A stretch of 41,263 nt of DNA from positions 1 through 41,263 of the forward strand of contig NZ_AORV01000011.1 of NCBI RefSeq assembly GCF_000350485.1, written 5' to 3'. Positions 17,073 through 26,818 of the stretch are shown one piece after another; within the stretch, counting starts at the first letter, position 1; each line of letters starts with the position of its first letter. This DNA comes from Ruminiclostridium cellobioparum subsp. termitidis CT1112. GTDB taxonomy: Bacteria; Bacillota; Clostridia; Acetivibrionales; DSM-1351. The notes under the pieces are model-generated. The model was not told the origin of the DNA. It worked only from the letters and a program-made list of their open reading frames with translations, and did not search any database. Both the position numbers and the translations under genes were made by a program.

Positions 17073-18392
17073 ATGGCGAAGCAGCAAGTGGTAACACCTT
17101 CAATCCTTCCGGGCTTCATGGAGTTATTGCCCGCAGACCAGATGGTGTTCAATCAGATGTTGGAAACTATTAAAAAGACATATGAAACATACGGGTTTAT
17201 TCCTCTTGATACTCCGATGATTGAGAAATCCGAGGTTTTACTGGCCAAAAGCGGCGGTGAAACCGCAAAACAGGTTTACAGGTTTAACAAGGGAGATAAC
17301 GACCTGGCTTTAAGGTTTGACCTTACGGTACCTTTGGCGAGGTATGTGTCACAGCATTTCGGTGAATTGACCTTCCCATTTAAAAGATACCATATAGGCA
17401 AGGTATTCAGGGGTGAAAAGCCGCAGAAGGGCAGATTCAGGGAATTTTACCAGTGCGATATAGATATAATAGGTTTTGAAAGCTTAAGCGTTGTAAATGA
17501 TGCCGAAATATTGAGCGTGATTTATTCCACATTCAAGGCTTTGGGCTTTGATGATTTTACAATACGGCTGAATAACAGAAAAATTCTTAACGGTTTTTTT
17601 GAAAGCCTTGGCATAGCCGATAAAGCTGAAGTTTTAAGAATAATAGATAAAATGGAAAAGATAGGTCAGGCTGCCGTGCTGGATGAACTTAAGTCTATTG
17701 GCCTTTCTGACGGAGATGCCGGCAGTGTTGTGAAATTTGTGGGTATAAAGGGAAGCTGCCGGGAGATAATCGAAAACCTCCGCAGGCTTGAAGTCAGTAA
17801 TGATATGTTTTCAGAAGGTATAGACGAACTGGAACTGGTCATTAATTACATTGATGCTTTTAAGGTTCCATCGGGTAACTATGCTGTTGACCTTACAATA
17901 GCAAGAGGTCTGGATTATTACACCGGAACCATATATGAAACAATTTTGAACCAGTACCCTTCAATAGGAAGTGTATGTTCGGGAGGCAGGTACGATAACC
18001 TCGCTCAAAACTATACCACCAAGAAATTGCCGGGTGTGGGAATATCCATAGGCCTGTCAAGACTGTACTACCAGCTCAGGGAAGCGGGTGTTCTTGGGGA
18101 AAGCAGAAAGGCAACACCTTCTCAGATTCTGATAATCCCCATGAAGGAAACAATGTCCCAGGCCCTGGAGCTTGCTACAAAGGTCAGGGAGGCAGGGATT
18201 GCAGCAGAGATTTACTTTAATGAAGGAAAAATCGGAAAGAAATTTTCATACGCCGATAAGCTGGGAATTCCATATGCAGTGGTGGTTGGAGAAGACGAAG
18301 TAAATACCGGCATATATAAACTGAAAAACATGGCTACAGGTGACCAGGCCGAGCTGGATATCCAACGGATTATAGAACAATTAAAGGCCTGA
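17073..18392 (+). CDS. hisS: Histidyl-tRNA synthetase
   Basis: A 439-residue class II synthetase that charges tRNA-His. Class II motif 1 is near GFIPLDTPMIEKSE; motif 2 is FKRYHIGKVFRGEKPQKGRFREFYQCDID; the histidine-specific segments ARGLDYYTGTIYE and CSGGRYDNL are present, with motif 3 as GVGISIGLSRLYY; a C-terminal anticodon-binding domain follows from about 340. In-frame ATGs at 17055 and 17058 exist, but GGGAG (17060-17064) places the start at 17073, eight bases on. It is the first gene after the T-box leader and 57 bp before aspS. Confidence 0.95.
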   Translation: MAKQQVVTPSILPGFMELLPADQMVFNQMLETIKKTYETYGFIPLDTPMIEKSEVLLAKSGGETAKQVYRFNKGDNDLALRFDLTVPLARYVSQHFGELTFPFKRYHIGKVFRGEKPQKGRFREFYQCDIDIIGFESLSVVNDAEILSVIYSTFKALGFDDFTIRLNNRKILNGFFESLGIADKAEVLRIIDKMEKIGQAAVLDELKSIGLSDGDAGSVVKFVGIKGSCREIIENLRRLEVSNDMFSEGIDELELVINYIDAFKVPSGNYAVDLTIARGLDYYTGTIYETILNQYPSIGSVCSGGRYDNLAQNYTTKKLPGVGISIGLSRLYYQLREAGVLGESRKATPSQILIIPMKETMSQALELATKVREAGIAAEIYFNEGKIGKKFSYADKLGIPYAVVVGEDEVNTGIYKLKNMATGDQAELDIQRIIEQLKA

Positions 18393-18449
18393 TACATGGA
18401 TAATATTTAATAATTAGTGTTTATAACACGAAAATGGAGGAATCATTAT

Positions 18450-20234
18450 ATGGGAGAATCAATTTACGGACTCAAGAGGAGTCATAAATGTGCAGAGCTG
18501 ACTTCGGCAAATATAGGAGAAACCGTTACTGTCATGGGATGGGTGCAGAAGCAGAGAAATCTGGGAAGTTTGGTTTTTGTGGACTTGAGAGACAGATCGG
18601 GAATATTGCAGATTGTTTTTACTGATAAGGACGGAGAAATGCTTGACAGGGCGAAGACAATAAGAAGTGAGTTTGTTCTTGCCGTAGTTGGTACCGTTTC
18701 TGCCAGAGCCCCCGAGGCTGTCAACCGGAAGATGGCAACAGGCGAAATAGAGATAATTGTAAAAGAACTTAGAATACTCAGTTCTTCCGAAACACCGCCC
18801 ATTTATATTGAAGAAAATTCAGATGTCAATGAAATTACAAGGCTGAAATACAGATATCTTGATTTAAGAAGACCTGACATGCAGAGGAACCTGATACTCA
18901 GGCACAGGGTTGCCAAGGTGGCACGTGATTATTATGATGACAACGGTTTTTTGGAAATTGAAACTCCGATACTGGTTAAGAGTACTCCGGAAGGTGCCAG
19001 GGATTACCTTGTACCCAGCAGGGTACACTCAGGCAAATTTTATGCACTGCCCCAGTCACCGCAGCTTTACAAGCAGCTGCTGATGGTGTCGGGCTTCGAC
19101 AGGTATTTCCAGATAGCAAAATGCTTCAGGGATGAGGACTTAAGAGCTGACAGACAGCCTGAATTCACCCAGATAGATTTGGAGATGTCCTTTGTCAATG
19201 TGGATGACGTGCTGACTATTAATGAAGGTTTCGTCAAGAGAGTATTTAAGGAAGCCCTGGGTGTCGAGCTTGAGACTCCATTCCTCAGAATGCCGTATGC
19301 TGAAGCTATGGAGAGGTTTGGGTCCGATAAACCGGATATCCGCTTTGGCATGGAACTTGTCAATGTATCCGAGCTGGTGGCGGATTGCGGCTTCAAGGTG
19401 TTTACCGATGCAGTTGCCGGTGGAGGAAGTGTAAGAGCAATAAACGCAAAGGGCTGCGCCAAATTCAGCAGAAAAGAGATAGATGCCCTGGTTGAGGTGG
19501 TTAAAACCTATAAGGCAAAGGGTATGGCCTGGATATCAATAGATAATAACAATGAAATAAAATCCTCCTTTGCAAAATTTATGACTGAGGAAGAGATGAA
19601 AGCTCTGCTGGGAAGAGTAGAGGCAGAAGCCGGTGACCTGATTTGCTTTGTGGCTGATAAGAACAGTGTTGTATTTGATGCTCTTGGTCAGTTGAGACTG
19701 GAAGTCGCAAGAAAGCTAAATATTTTGAATCCTGACGAATTTAAGTTCTTATGGGTGACAGAATTCCCCTTATTTGAATATGATGAAGAAGAAGGGCGAT
19801 ATGCGGCAAAGCATCACCCGTTCACCTGCCCTATGGACGAGGATATTGAATTCCTTGATACCGATCCCGGGAAAGCCCGGGCCAAAGCCTATGACATAGT
19901 ATTAAACGGTGTTGAACTGGGTGGGGGAAGCATCAGAATCCATATACAGGAGCTTCAGGCCAAAATGTTCAGGCTGCTGGGCTTCACCGAGGAAGATGCA
20001 AACACAAAGTTCGGTTTCCTGCTGGATGCCTTCAGATACGGAACTCCTCCTCACGGCGGTATGGCCTTTGGTCTTGACAGAATGATAATGCTCATGGCAA
20101 AGACCGGCAGTATCAGAGACGTAATAGCATTTCCCAAGGTGCAGAATGCTTCCAGCCCTATGGATAATGCACCTGACATAGTTGATGAAAAACAAATACA
20201 GGAATTGCATATAAATATTATAGATGAGATATAA
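18450..20234 (+). CDS. aspS: Aspartyl-tRNA synthetase (bacterial type)
   Basis: A 594-residue class II synthetase charging tRNA-Asp. It has an N-terminal OB anticodon-binding domain (VMGWVQKQRNLGSLVFVDLRD), the catalytic core with FRDEDLRADRQPEFTQIDLE, the inserted GAD domain (about 285-410) of bacterial AspRS, and motif 3 in GLDRMIMLMAK. The ATG follows GGAGG by nine bases; the upstream in-frame GTG at 18417 has no such site. It is co-transcribed with hisS. Whether it also charges tRNA-Asn cannot be settled without knowing if the genome has asnS or gatCAB. Confidence 0.96.
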   Translation: MGESIYGLKRSHKCAELTSANIGETVTVMGWVQKQRNLGSLVFVDLRDRSGILQIVFTDKDGEMLDRAKTIRSEFVLAVVGTVSARAPEAVNRKMATGEIEIIVKELRILSSSETPPIYIEENSDVNEITRLKYRYLDLRRPDMQRNLILRHRVAKVARDYYDDNGFLEIETPILVKSTPEGARDYLVPSRVHSGKFYALPQSPQLYKQLLMVSGFDRYFQIAKCFRDEDLRADRQPEFTQIDLEMSFVNVDDVLTINEGFVKRVFKEALGVELETPFLRMPYAEAMERFGSDKPDIRFGMELVNVSELVADCGFKVFTDAVAGGGSVRAINAKGCAKFSRKEIDALVEVVKTYKAKGMAWISIDNNNEIKSSFAKFMTEEEMKALLGRVEAEAGDLICFVADKNSVVFDALGQLRLEVARKLNILNPDEFKFLWVTEFPLFEYDEEEGRYAAKHHPFTCPMDEDIEFLDTDPGKARAKAYDIVLNGVELGGGSIRIHIQELQAKMFRLLGFTEEDANTKFGFLLDAFRYGTPPHGGMAFGLDRMIMLMAKTGSIRDVIAFPKVQNASSPMDNAPDIVDEKQIQELHINIIDEI

Positions 20235-20333
20235 TTCTTACTTCAGAGGTTGCCAGAATTCGTATTAGCAGAGATATTATGAATTATTGAGGTGTGATTG
20301 TAAACATTGCCATTAGGCGGATTTAAATGACTT

Positions 20334-20342
20334 TGGTATAAT
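20334..20342 (+). promoter_or_regulatory. Extended -10 promoter before the activase gene
   Basis: TGGTATAAT, an extended -10 with a perfect hexamer at 20337-20342; no good -35. It implies a 5' leader of about 130 bases before the start at 20478. Confidence 0.5.
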
Positions 20343-20401
20343 AAACGTAGCAATCTGTAATTTTATTCGGGAAACTGTGGGGGACAAATTTTATTGAGAG
20401 G

Positions 20402-20446
20402 ACTATGTGAAAAACATCATGAGCAGTTAGCTATGTTTTACATAGT
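20402..20446 (+). other. Long stem-loop in the activase leader
   Basis: ACTATGT pairs with ACATAGT and the stem continues through AAAA(A)CAT/ATGTTTT with a bulge. It ends about 30 bases before the start codon. It may affect translation or message stability. Confidence 0.45.
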
Positions 20447-20477
20447 TTAAAAATTAGTTTTGGAGATTAGTCAATAT

Positions 20478-23400
20478 ATGAAAAAGAATTATCATGTGGG
20501 GTTGGACGTTGGATCTACCACTGTAAAAATGGCTGTTCTTGATAAAAATAACAAGCTTGTTTTTTCAAAATATCAAAGACATTATTCGGATATCAGAAAA
20601 ACAATATTTGAATTAATGGACGAGACCTGTGAGAAATTTTATCAGGAAGAGTGCACTGTTATGATAACTGGCTCCGGTGGATTGCTGGTCTCTCAGTGGC
20701 TGGATCTTGACTTTATCCAGGAAGTTATTGCAGGCTCCGAGTCTGTACAAACGCTTATTCCCAATACAGATGTTGCAATTGAACTCGGAGGAGAAGATGC
20801 TAAGATAACCTATTTCAAGGGCGGCCTGGAACAGCGTATGAATGGTACCTGTGCCGGCGGTACCGGTTCCTTTATAGACCAGATGGCCTCCTTGCTGCAG
20901 ACAGACGCGACAGGTCTGAATGAGTATGCCAAAAACAGCAGAATCGTTTATCCCATAGCCGCCCGCTGCGGTGTTTTTGCAAAAACCGATATACAGCCGC
21001 TTTTGAACGAAGGAGCTGCAAGGGAAGACATTGCCGCCTCGGTATTTCAGTCTGTGGTTAACCAGACTATCAGCGGCCTGGCTTGTGGCAAACCAATCAA
21101 AGGCAATATAGCCTTTTTGGGCGGACCGCTTTATTTCCTGTCGGAATTGAGAAAGAGATTTGCAATAACCCTCAACTTAAAGCCCGAACAGGTCATATTC
21201 CCCGAGAATTCACAATTGTTTGTGGCCATAGGTGCCGCCCTGTCCTCAAAGGAATGCAAAGTCATATCCTTTAAGGATTTAAAGGAAAAACTGCCTGATT
21301 TGAATACCATTGTGGTCCATGAGGTGGAAAGGCTGAAGCCCCTTTTCAGCAGTCAGCAGGAGCTGGATCAATTCAGGGCAAGGCATGGGGAGCATTCTGC
21401 CAGTGTTAAGCCGCTGAAAGACTACAAGGGAGATTGTTTCCTTGGAATCGATGCCGGATCTACAACTACCAAGGCGGTTTTGATAGATACCAACGGAGAA
21501 CTCCTTTATACTCATTATGGAAGTAATGAGGGCAGTCCGTTAAACTCCGCAATAAGAATATTGAATGATATATATGCTCAGATACCTTCTGAGGCCAGAA
21601 TAGTAAATTCTACCGTCACCGGTTACGGTGAAGGCTTGATCAAGGCTGCACTTAAGGTGGATATAGGTGAAATTGAAACAATAGCGCACTACAAGGCAGC
21701 CGATTTCTTCCTGCCGGGTGTGGATTTTATACTGGATATCGGCGGACAGGACATGAAGTGCCTGAAGGTCAAAGACGGTATTATTGACAGTATTATGCTC
21801 AACGAGGCGTGTTCCTCGGGCTGCGGTTCCTTTATAGAAACCTTTGCAAAATCACTGAACTTTACCGTAGAGGACTTTGCCGCACAGGCGCTGCTGGCCG
21901 AAAAACCCGTTGATCTGGGTTCCAGATGTACTGTTTTCATGAATTCCAGAGTCAAGCAGGCACAAAAGGAAGGCGCCCAGGTGGGAGATATTTCTGCAGG
22001 TCTGTCCTATTCGGTCATAAAGAATGCACTGCTTAAGGTCATAAAGATAAGGGACCCCAGAGAGATGGGAGAAAAAATAATCGTCCAGGGAGGGACTTTC
22101 CTGAATGATGCTGTTCTGAGAAGCTTTGAGCTGATTTCCGAAAGAGAGGCCGTGAGACCGAACATAGCAGGGCTTATGGGTGCTTTCGGTGCCGCCTTGA
22201 TCGCAAAGGAACGTTACAGCGGTGCACAGTCCACCCTTATTACAAAGGACAATATCGGTGAATTTGATTATAATACCGAGCTGCAGAGATGCAAGCTCTG
22301 CAACAACAACTGTTTGCTGACAATAAACCAATTCAGCGATGGCAGCAGATTTGTTTCGGGCAACAGGTGTGAAAGAGGCGCAGGTATTGAAACCTCGACA
22401 CAGGATGTGCCGGATCTTTATGATTATAAATATAAAAGAATAGTGGGTTACAGGCAGGCGGCAGGTATAGAGTACACCCGAGGCACGGTAGGAATTCCTC
22501 GTGTACTCAACATGTATGAGAACTATCCCTTCTGGTTTACATTCTTTGATCAGCTGAAATTCAGGGTGGAGCTGTCACCCCGTTCATCAAAGAAAATATA
22601 CGAACTGGGTATAGAAACCATGCCGTCGGAATCGGTATGTTATCCGGCCAAACTTGTTCACGGCCATATTACAAGCCTTGTAAATAAAAATGTGAACTTC
22701 ATTTTCTATCCCTGCCTTCCATATGAAATGGTTGAGGACGAGGGAGCCGATAACCATTACAACTGTCCTATTGTAACATCATACCCTGAAGTTATAAAGA
22801 ATAATATGGATATTCTGAAGACAAAGGGTATAAAGTTTATGAATCCATTCCTTCCCTATGACAACAAGGAAAGAATGAAATCAAGACTTTTTGAGGTTCT
22901 TGGAAAAGAATTCAATATAACAAGGGCCGAAATAGAGAATGCGGTGGAAATGGCATATGCAGAAGACGAAAAGGTAAAGAGGGATATCAGACAGAAGGGT
23001 GAAGAAACCCTGAAATATCTCAGAGATAACAACAAAAGAGGCATTGTACTGGCCGGAAGGCCATACCATATAGATCCCGAGATAAATCACGGCATCCCGC
23101 AGATAATAACCTCTCACGGGTTTGCAGTGTTTACTGAGGATTCAATTGCACATTTGGGAAAGATTGAACGTCCTCTGAGAGTGGTTGACCAGTGGAAATT
23201 CCATTCAAGGCTTTATGCGGCTGCAACTGTTGTCAATGAATATCCCGAGCTTGAAATGATCCAGCTGAATTCCTTCGGCTGCGGTCTCGATGCCGTAACA
23301 ACAGATCAGGTGCAGGAAATCCTGAATGCCAACGAAAACATTTATACCGTATTAAAAATAGACGAGGGCAATAATCTGGGCGCCGCCAGGATCAGAATAA

Positions 23401-24782
23401 GGTCCCTGGTAGCAGCTATTGAAGACAGGGACAAAAAAGCCCTGGCTCCTCACAAAAAACATGAGTCCCATAAAAAGGCCGTATTTACTGAGGAAATGAG
23501 GGTTAAGCATACCATTCTGGCCCCTCAGATGTCGCCTATTCATTTTGATTTCGTTGAGGCGGCCTTCAGAAGGTGCGGCTATAAGGTTGAAGTGCTGCCA
23601 AGTGTTGACAGTGCTGCGGTGGAGGACGGCTTAAGGTATGTCAACAATGATGCCTGCTATCCGTCGATTATTGTTGTAGGTCAGATCATACATGCATTAA
23701 AGTCGGGCAGGTACGATCTGGACAATACGTCGGTGTTGATAACTCAAACAGGCGGAGGCTGCCGTGCCACAAACTATATCGGCTTCCTGAGAAAAGCACT
23801 GCATGAGGCGGGAATGAGCCAGGTTCCGGTCATATCTCTAAACGCACTTGGTCTGGATAACCAGCCGGGCTTTAAGATATCCCTTGACCTGCTGGACAGT
23901 GCCTTCAAGGGCCTCGTATATGGTGACCTGCTGATGAGAGTACTCTACAGGGTAAGGCCTTATGAAGCTGTACCCGGTTCGGCAAATGAACTTTACAGAA
24001 AGTGGGCCAAAATATGTACCGATTCCATATATGAAGGCAGGAAGGGAAGTTTTAAACGGAATATCAAGGGTATCGTCAGGGATTTTGATACGCTTGAGCT
24101 AAAGGATATAAAGAAGCCAAAGGTGGGACTTGTAGGAGAAATACTCGTCAAATTCCATCCGGATGCCAATAACAATGTGGTGGATGTAGTTGAGAAGGAA
24201 GGGGCCGAAGCAGTTATGCCCGACCTCATTGACTTTTTCCTGTACTGCGCTTATGACGCCAACTTCAAGTATAAGCACCTGTCCGGCACATTTAAAAAAT
24301 TGGTTGTAAACAATCTTGCCATTGTAGGTATAGAGTATTATAGAAGGCATATGAAAAAGTATTTGCGCAGGAGCAGGAGATTTGATCCGCCGCACTCCAT
24401 ATATGAACTTGCCGAAAGTGCCTCCGAAATACTTTCTATTGGAAACCAGACAGGCGAAGGCTGGTTCCTTACGGCAGAAATGATCGAACTCATAAAGAGC
24501 GGTGCCGGAAATATAGTTTGCATGCAGCCGTTTGCATGTCTGCCCAATCATGTTACAGGTAAGGGTATGATAAAAGAATTAAGGAGAAGATATCCCGAAT
24601 CCAATATAGTTGCAGTGGACTATGATCCAGGAGCCAGCGAGGTTAACCAGCTTAACAGAATCAAGCTGATGATGTCGGTAGCCTTCAAGAACCTGAAAAA
24701 CCCGCCTGAGAAGATTGAGACGCCGGTTACTGAAGCGGCCGAGCAGGAAATTCTGGTGCAGGATGCAAAAATCAGTTCATAA
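20478..24782 (+). CDS. Fused 2-hydroxyacyl-CoA dehydratase activase/dehydratase-like iron-sulfur protein
   Basis: A 1434-residue protein. Two BcrAD/BadFG ATPase domains come first (about 1-280 and 315-585), with phosphate loops [13 protein letters not shown] and [15 protein letters not shown]. Cluster-ligand cysteines are visible in both: Cys125 (TCAGGTGS) and Cys164 (ARCGVF); Cys445/Cys449 (ACSSGCGSF) and Cys484 (SRCTVF). In the known activators two subunits share one [4Fe-4S]; here both halves are in one chain. A DUF2229-like region (about 660-880) and an HgdB-like dehydratase region (about 900-1370) follow. The family couples ATP hydrolysis to low-potential electron transfer. No fermentation genes are nearby, so the substrate is unknown. 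ATG at 20478 is preferred over TTG at 20460. Confidence 0.88.
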   Translation: MKKNYHVGLDVGSTTVKMAVLDKNNKLVFSKYQRHYSDIRKTIFELMDETCEKFYQEECTVMITGSGGLLVSQWLDLDFIQEVIAGSESVQTLIPNTDVAIELGGEDAKITYFKGGLEQRMNGTCAGGTGSFIDQMASLLQTDATGLNEYAKNSRIVYPIAARCGVFAKTDIQPLLNEGAAREDIAASVFQSVVNQTISGLACGKPIKGNIAFLGGPLYFLSELRKRFAITLNLKPEQVIFPENSQLFVAIGAALSSKECKVISFKDLKEKLPDLNTIVVHEVERLKPLFSSQQELDQFRARHGEHSASVKPLKDYKGDCFLGIDAGSTTTKAVLIDTNGELLYTHYGSNEGSPLNSAIRILNDIYAQIPSEARIVNSTVTGYGEGLIKAALKVDIGEIETIAHYKAADFFLPGVDFILDIGGQDMKCLKVKDGIIDSIMLNEACSSGCGSFIETFAKSLNFTVEDFAAQALLAEKPVDLGSRCTVFMNSRVKQAQKEGAQVGDISAGLSYSVIKNALLKVIKIRDPREMGEKIIVQGGTFLNDAVLRSFELISEREAVRPNIAGLMGAFGAALIAKERYSGAQSTLITKDNIGEFDYNTELQRCKLCNNNCLLTINQFSDGSRFVSGNRCERGAGIETSTQDVPDLYDYKYKRIVGYRQAAGIEYTRGTVGIPRVLNMYENYPFWFTFFDQLKFRVELSPRSSKKIYELGIETMPSESVCYPAKLVHGHITSLVNKNVNFIFYPCLPYEMVEDEGADNHYNCPIVTSYPEVIKNNMDILKTKGIKFMNPFLPYDNKERMKSRLFEVLGKEFNITRAEIENAVEMAYAEDEKVKRDIRQKGEETLKYLRDNNKRGIVLAGRPYHIDPEINHGIPQIITSHGFAVFTEDSIAHLGKIERPLRVVDQWKFHSRLYAAATVVNEYPELEMIQLNSFGCGLDAVTTDQVQEILNANENIYTVLKIDEGNNLGAARIRIRSLVAAIEDRDKKALAPHKKHESHKKAVFTEEMRVKHTILAPQMSPIHFDFVEAAFRRCGYKVEVLPSVDSAAVEDGLRYVNNDACYPSIIVVGQIIHALKSGRYDLDNTSVLITQTGGGCRATNYIGFLRKALHEAGMSQVPVISLNALGLDNQPGFKISLDLLDSAFKGLVYGDLLMRVLYRVRPYEAVPGSANELYRKWAKICTDSIYEGRKGSFKRNIKGIVRDFDTLELKDIKKPKVGLVGEILVKFHPDANNNVVDVVEKEGAEAVMPDLIDFFLYCAYDANFKYKHLSGTFKKLVVNNLAIVGIEYYRRHMKKYLRRSRRFDPPHSIYELAESASEILSIGNQTGEGWFLTAEMIELIKSGAGNIVCMQPFACLPNHVTGKGMIKELRRRYPESNIVAVDYDPGASEVNQLNRIKLMMSVAFKNLKNPPEKIETPVTEAAEQEILVQDAKISS

Positions 24783-24786
24783 AATA

Positions 24787-24807
24787 AAGGCCGGCCATGC
24801 CGGCCTT
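24787..24807 (+). terminator. Hairpin after the activase gene
   Basis: AAGGCCGGC and GCCGGCCTT form a perfect 9-bp stem around CAT, five bases after the stop. The tail ATTAATTT is only modestly T-rich, so termination may be partial, with some readthrough into the cupin gene. Confidence 0.65.
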
Positions 24808-24836
24808 ATTAATTTACTGCGAAGGAGACAAGTGTA

Positions 24837-25196
24837 ATGGAGAAAGTCAACATATATGAGAAGTTAAAGCTTTTTAACGGGTACTGGAGCCCTAAAATAT
24901 TAGGTGAAGTCAATGAATCATATGTAAAAGCGGCAAAGCTGAAGGGTGAATTTCTATGGCATAGTCATGAAAATGAAGATGAAATGTTTTATGTTTTAAA
25001 AGGAATATTGAAAATAAGATTCAGGGACAGGGAAGTTATTTTAAATGAAGGCGAGTTCCTTATAATTCCCAGGGGAATCGAACATATGCCTGTTGCAGAG
25101 GAGGAAGTTCATGTGATGCTGATTGAACCGAAGGCAACATTGAACACCGGAGATGTAAGAAATGAAAGAACGGTAGAAAAGCTTGAAAAAATTTAG
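24837..25196 (+). CDS. Small single-domain cupin protein
   Basis: A 119-residue single beta-barrel cupin. Motif 1 carries the metal ligands His42, His44 and Glu48 (WHSHENEDEMFYVLKG) and motif 2 has PRGIEHMP with His83, so a bound divalent metal is likely. No second domain, signal or DNA-binding part is present. GGAG lies ten bases upstream of the ATG. It follows the activase gene by 54 bp across a hairpin. Such proteins range from isomerases to sensors; the role cannot be read here. Confidence 0.88.
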   Translation: MEKVNIYEKLKLFNGYWSPKILGEVNESYVKAAKLKGEFLWHSHENEDEMFYVLKGILKIRFRDREVILNEGEFLIIPRGIEHMPVAEEEVHVMLIEPKATLNTGDVRNERTVEKLEKI

Positions 25197-25257
25197 TACG
25201 GTATAATCAGTAATAATATTTTACCGGCAAAGTTGATCGAATGTCCAGCGTAACGCT

Positions 25258-25587
25258 TTACAGCAGGGTGTTTAATATTTCGCTGACAACATCAACGTAA
25301 AGCTTTCCCTCATGTTTTTCCAAACGCAGCAAAATGTCTTTTATAAAGAAATTATTTTTTAATAACTTTGATTTCAGATTGATTTTATAATTCTCAAGGC
25401 CGGTTTCTGCCTGGGTCAAATCCTCGAACAGCGACTTGTTCTGGTAATCGGAATAGACAAAAGTGTTTATGGCATGACCATCTATCCTGATCCACGTTCC
25501 GTCAGAGGTTTTTTCTATAAACCTGGCTGTCTCGATAATACCGTCCCTGGCGTCCACATAAAATATTTTTTGACCTTTCTTAAACAT
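25258..25587 (-). CDS. Small hypothetical protein after the esterase
   Basis: A 109-residue soluble protein that I do not recognise. The first half looks like a small beta-barrel (KGQKIFYVDARDGIIETARFIE, then GTWIRIDGHAINTFVY); the second half is helical and lysine-rich. No signal peptide or membrane helix. A TTG at 25611 is in frame, but GAAGGAG lies nine bases before the ATG at 25587. It starts 38 bp after the esterase stop on the same strand, so the two are probably co-transcribed. It ends 61 bp from the convergent cupin gene. Confidence 0.68.
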   Translation of the reverse strand: MFKKGQKIFYVDARDGIIETARFIEKTSDGTWIRIDGHAINTFVYSDYQNKSLFEDLTQAETGLENYKINLKSKLLKNNFFIKDILLRLEKHEGKLYVDVVSEILNTLL

Positions 25588-25625
25588 GGCATTGAGTCTC
25601 CTTCTTTTCAAATCAGATATGATGT

Positions 25626-26657
25626 TTAATTTATTCCCGAATACAAAGTTTTCAAACCCTCATTGAGATGTCCTTTCCAGTTTATCCAATTATGGCTTTC
25701 AGAGTATTTGGCATATTCTACGTGCCCATGCTTGCTTTCGATAAGTTTTGCAAGGGCATCGTTCATTTCCTCGGTATCCTGAACAGTTCCCGTCTGTAAG
25801 CATAATTTCATATTGGAAACATCAGCTTTACTGATTATGTCAAATATCAGCCAGTCCTTGGGCCAGAAAGAACCTGACTGAGATAATAATCTGTTGAATT
25901 TGTCCGGTGTATTTGCAGCAATATAAATTGCTGTCAGACCTCCCCAGGAGACGCCTATTATGGACCTTTCAATCATAGCACGGGGACTAAGATAGTTTCT
26001 CTCTGCAAATGGAACCAATTCCTTGATAAAATAGCTGTAGTGTTTCCTGCTAATGGTATATTCTGCATTTCTGTCATTTGGGTCTGTAAGGATTGCCACC
26101 ATCCTTGGAATTTCTCCCATATGGATCATATAATCCAAAACCCTGTCAATATTGGCGTAATTGAGATATTCTGAGCCATCCATAGCATAAAGTATATGGG
26201 ATATATCGGAATTCTCATATCCATGGGGGAGATAAACGTGATAATTCATGCTGCAGCCCATGTAGTCACTTTTCAATTTTACATTTTTAAGCAAATTTCC
26301 TTTTGGCACCTGGGAATTAACAATTTTTTCGTGGTCGCTGCTGTATTTGGGCATTATGAGATTTGAATTTATATTGTCAGCGCTTACGCAGGTTGTTTTC
26401 TCGTTTAACGGATCAGTAATCCAATTGCCGTCCACTATTAATTTATAGTCAAACCTTGCATTTTCAGGAAAACGTTTATTGATGAACCAGACACCTTCCT
26501 CATTTTTTGACATCCTGTCTTCAAGCTTCCACTGATTATATTCACCTGCAACATAAACTGTTTCGGCATTGCCCTTATAAATAAAAGTTACTTCATTTCC
26601 GCTGATAATGGGGAATTTGCCAGTATCAGGCATATTTGTATTTTGGTTCAAAGCCAT
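25626..26657 (-). CDS. Esterase with N-terminal carbohydrate-binding-like domain
   Basis: A 343-residue cytoplasmic esterase of the Fes/esterase D type. The N-terminal domain (about 20-95) is a CBM48/AMPK-like early-set fold, with VYVAGEYNQW and FDYKLIVDGNWITDP. The alpha/beta hydrolase domain (about 125-340) has the nucleophile Ser237 in GVSWGG and a probable catalytic His322 (SHNW). There is no signal peptide. This layout resembles enterochelin-esterase-like and feruloyl/acetyl-xylan esterase-like proteins; the substrate is not determined. GGAGG precedes the ATG by seven bases. Confidence 0.87.
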   Translation of the reverse strand: MALNQNTNMPDTGKFPIISGNEVTFIYKGNAETVYVAGEYNQWKLEDRMSKNEEGVWFINKRFPENARFDYKLIVDGNWITDPLNEKTTCVSADNINSNLIMPKYSSDHEKIVNSQVPKGNLLKNVKLKSDYMGCSMNYHVYLPHGYENSDISHILYAMDGSEYLNYANIDRVLDYMIHMGEIPRMVAILTDPNDRNAEYTISRKHYSYFIKELVPFAERNYLSPRAMIERSIIGVSWGGLTAIYIAANTPDKFNRLLSQSGSFWPKDWLIFDIISKADVSNMKLCLQTGTVQDTEEMNDALAKLIESKHGHVEYAKYSESHNWINWKGHLNEGLKTLYSGIN

Positions 26658-26727
26658 GTTGTTTCCTCCGATAAATGTTTTGTAGTTATTTTATCTCTTA
26701 TATAAAAAATTAGACATGAAAATAAAA

Positions 26728-26777
26728 GCGTGCTGTATTGAATTATTCCGCATATTGGCAATTCAATAAAAGCACGC
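26728..26777 (-). terminator. Terminator after the histidine kinase gene
   Basis: GCGTGCT pairs with AGCACGC and the inner ATTGAATT with AATTCAAT. Read on the minus strand it is followed by TTTTATTTT, so it ends the response regulator/kinase transcript. Confidence 0.82.
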
Positions 26778-26818
26778 CTATATAAATATTATACTAATGA
26801 TATAATCAAAAAAATTAT

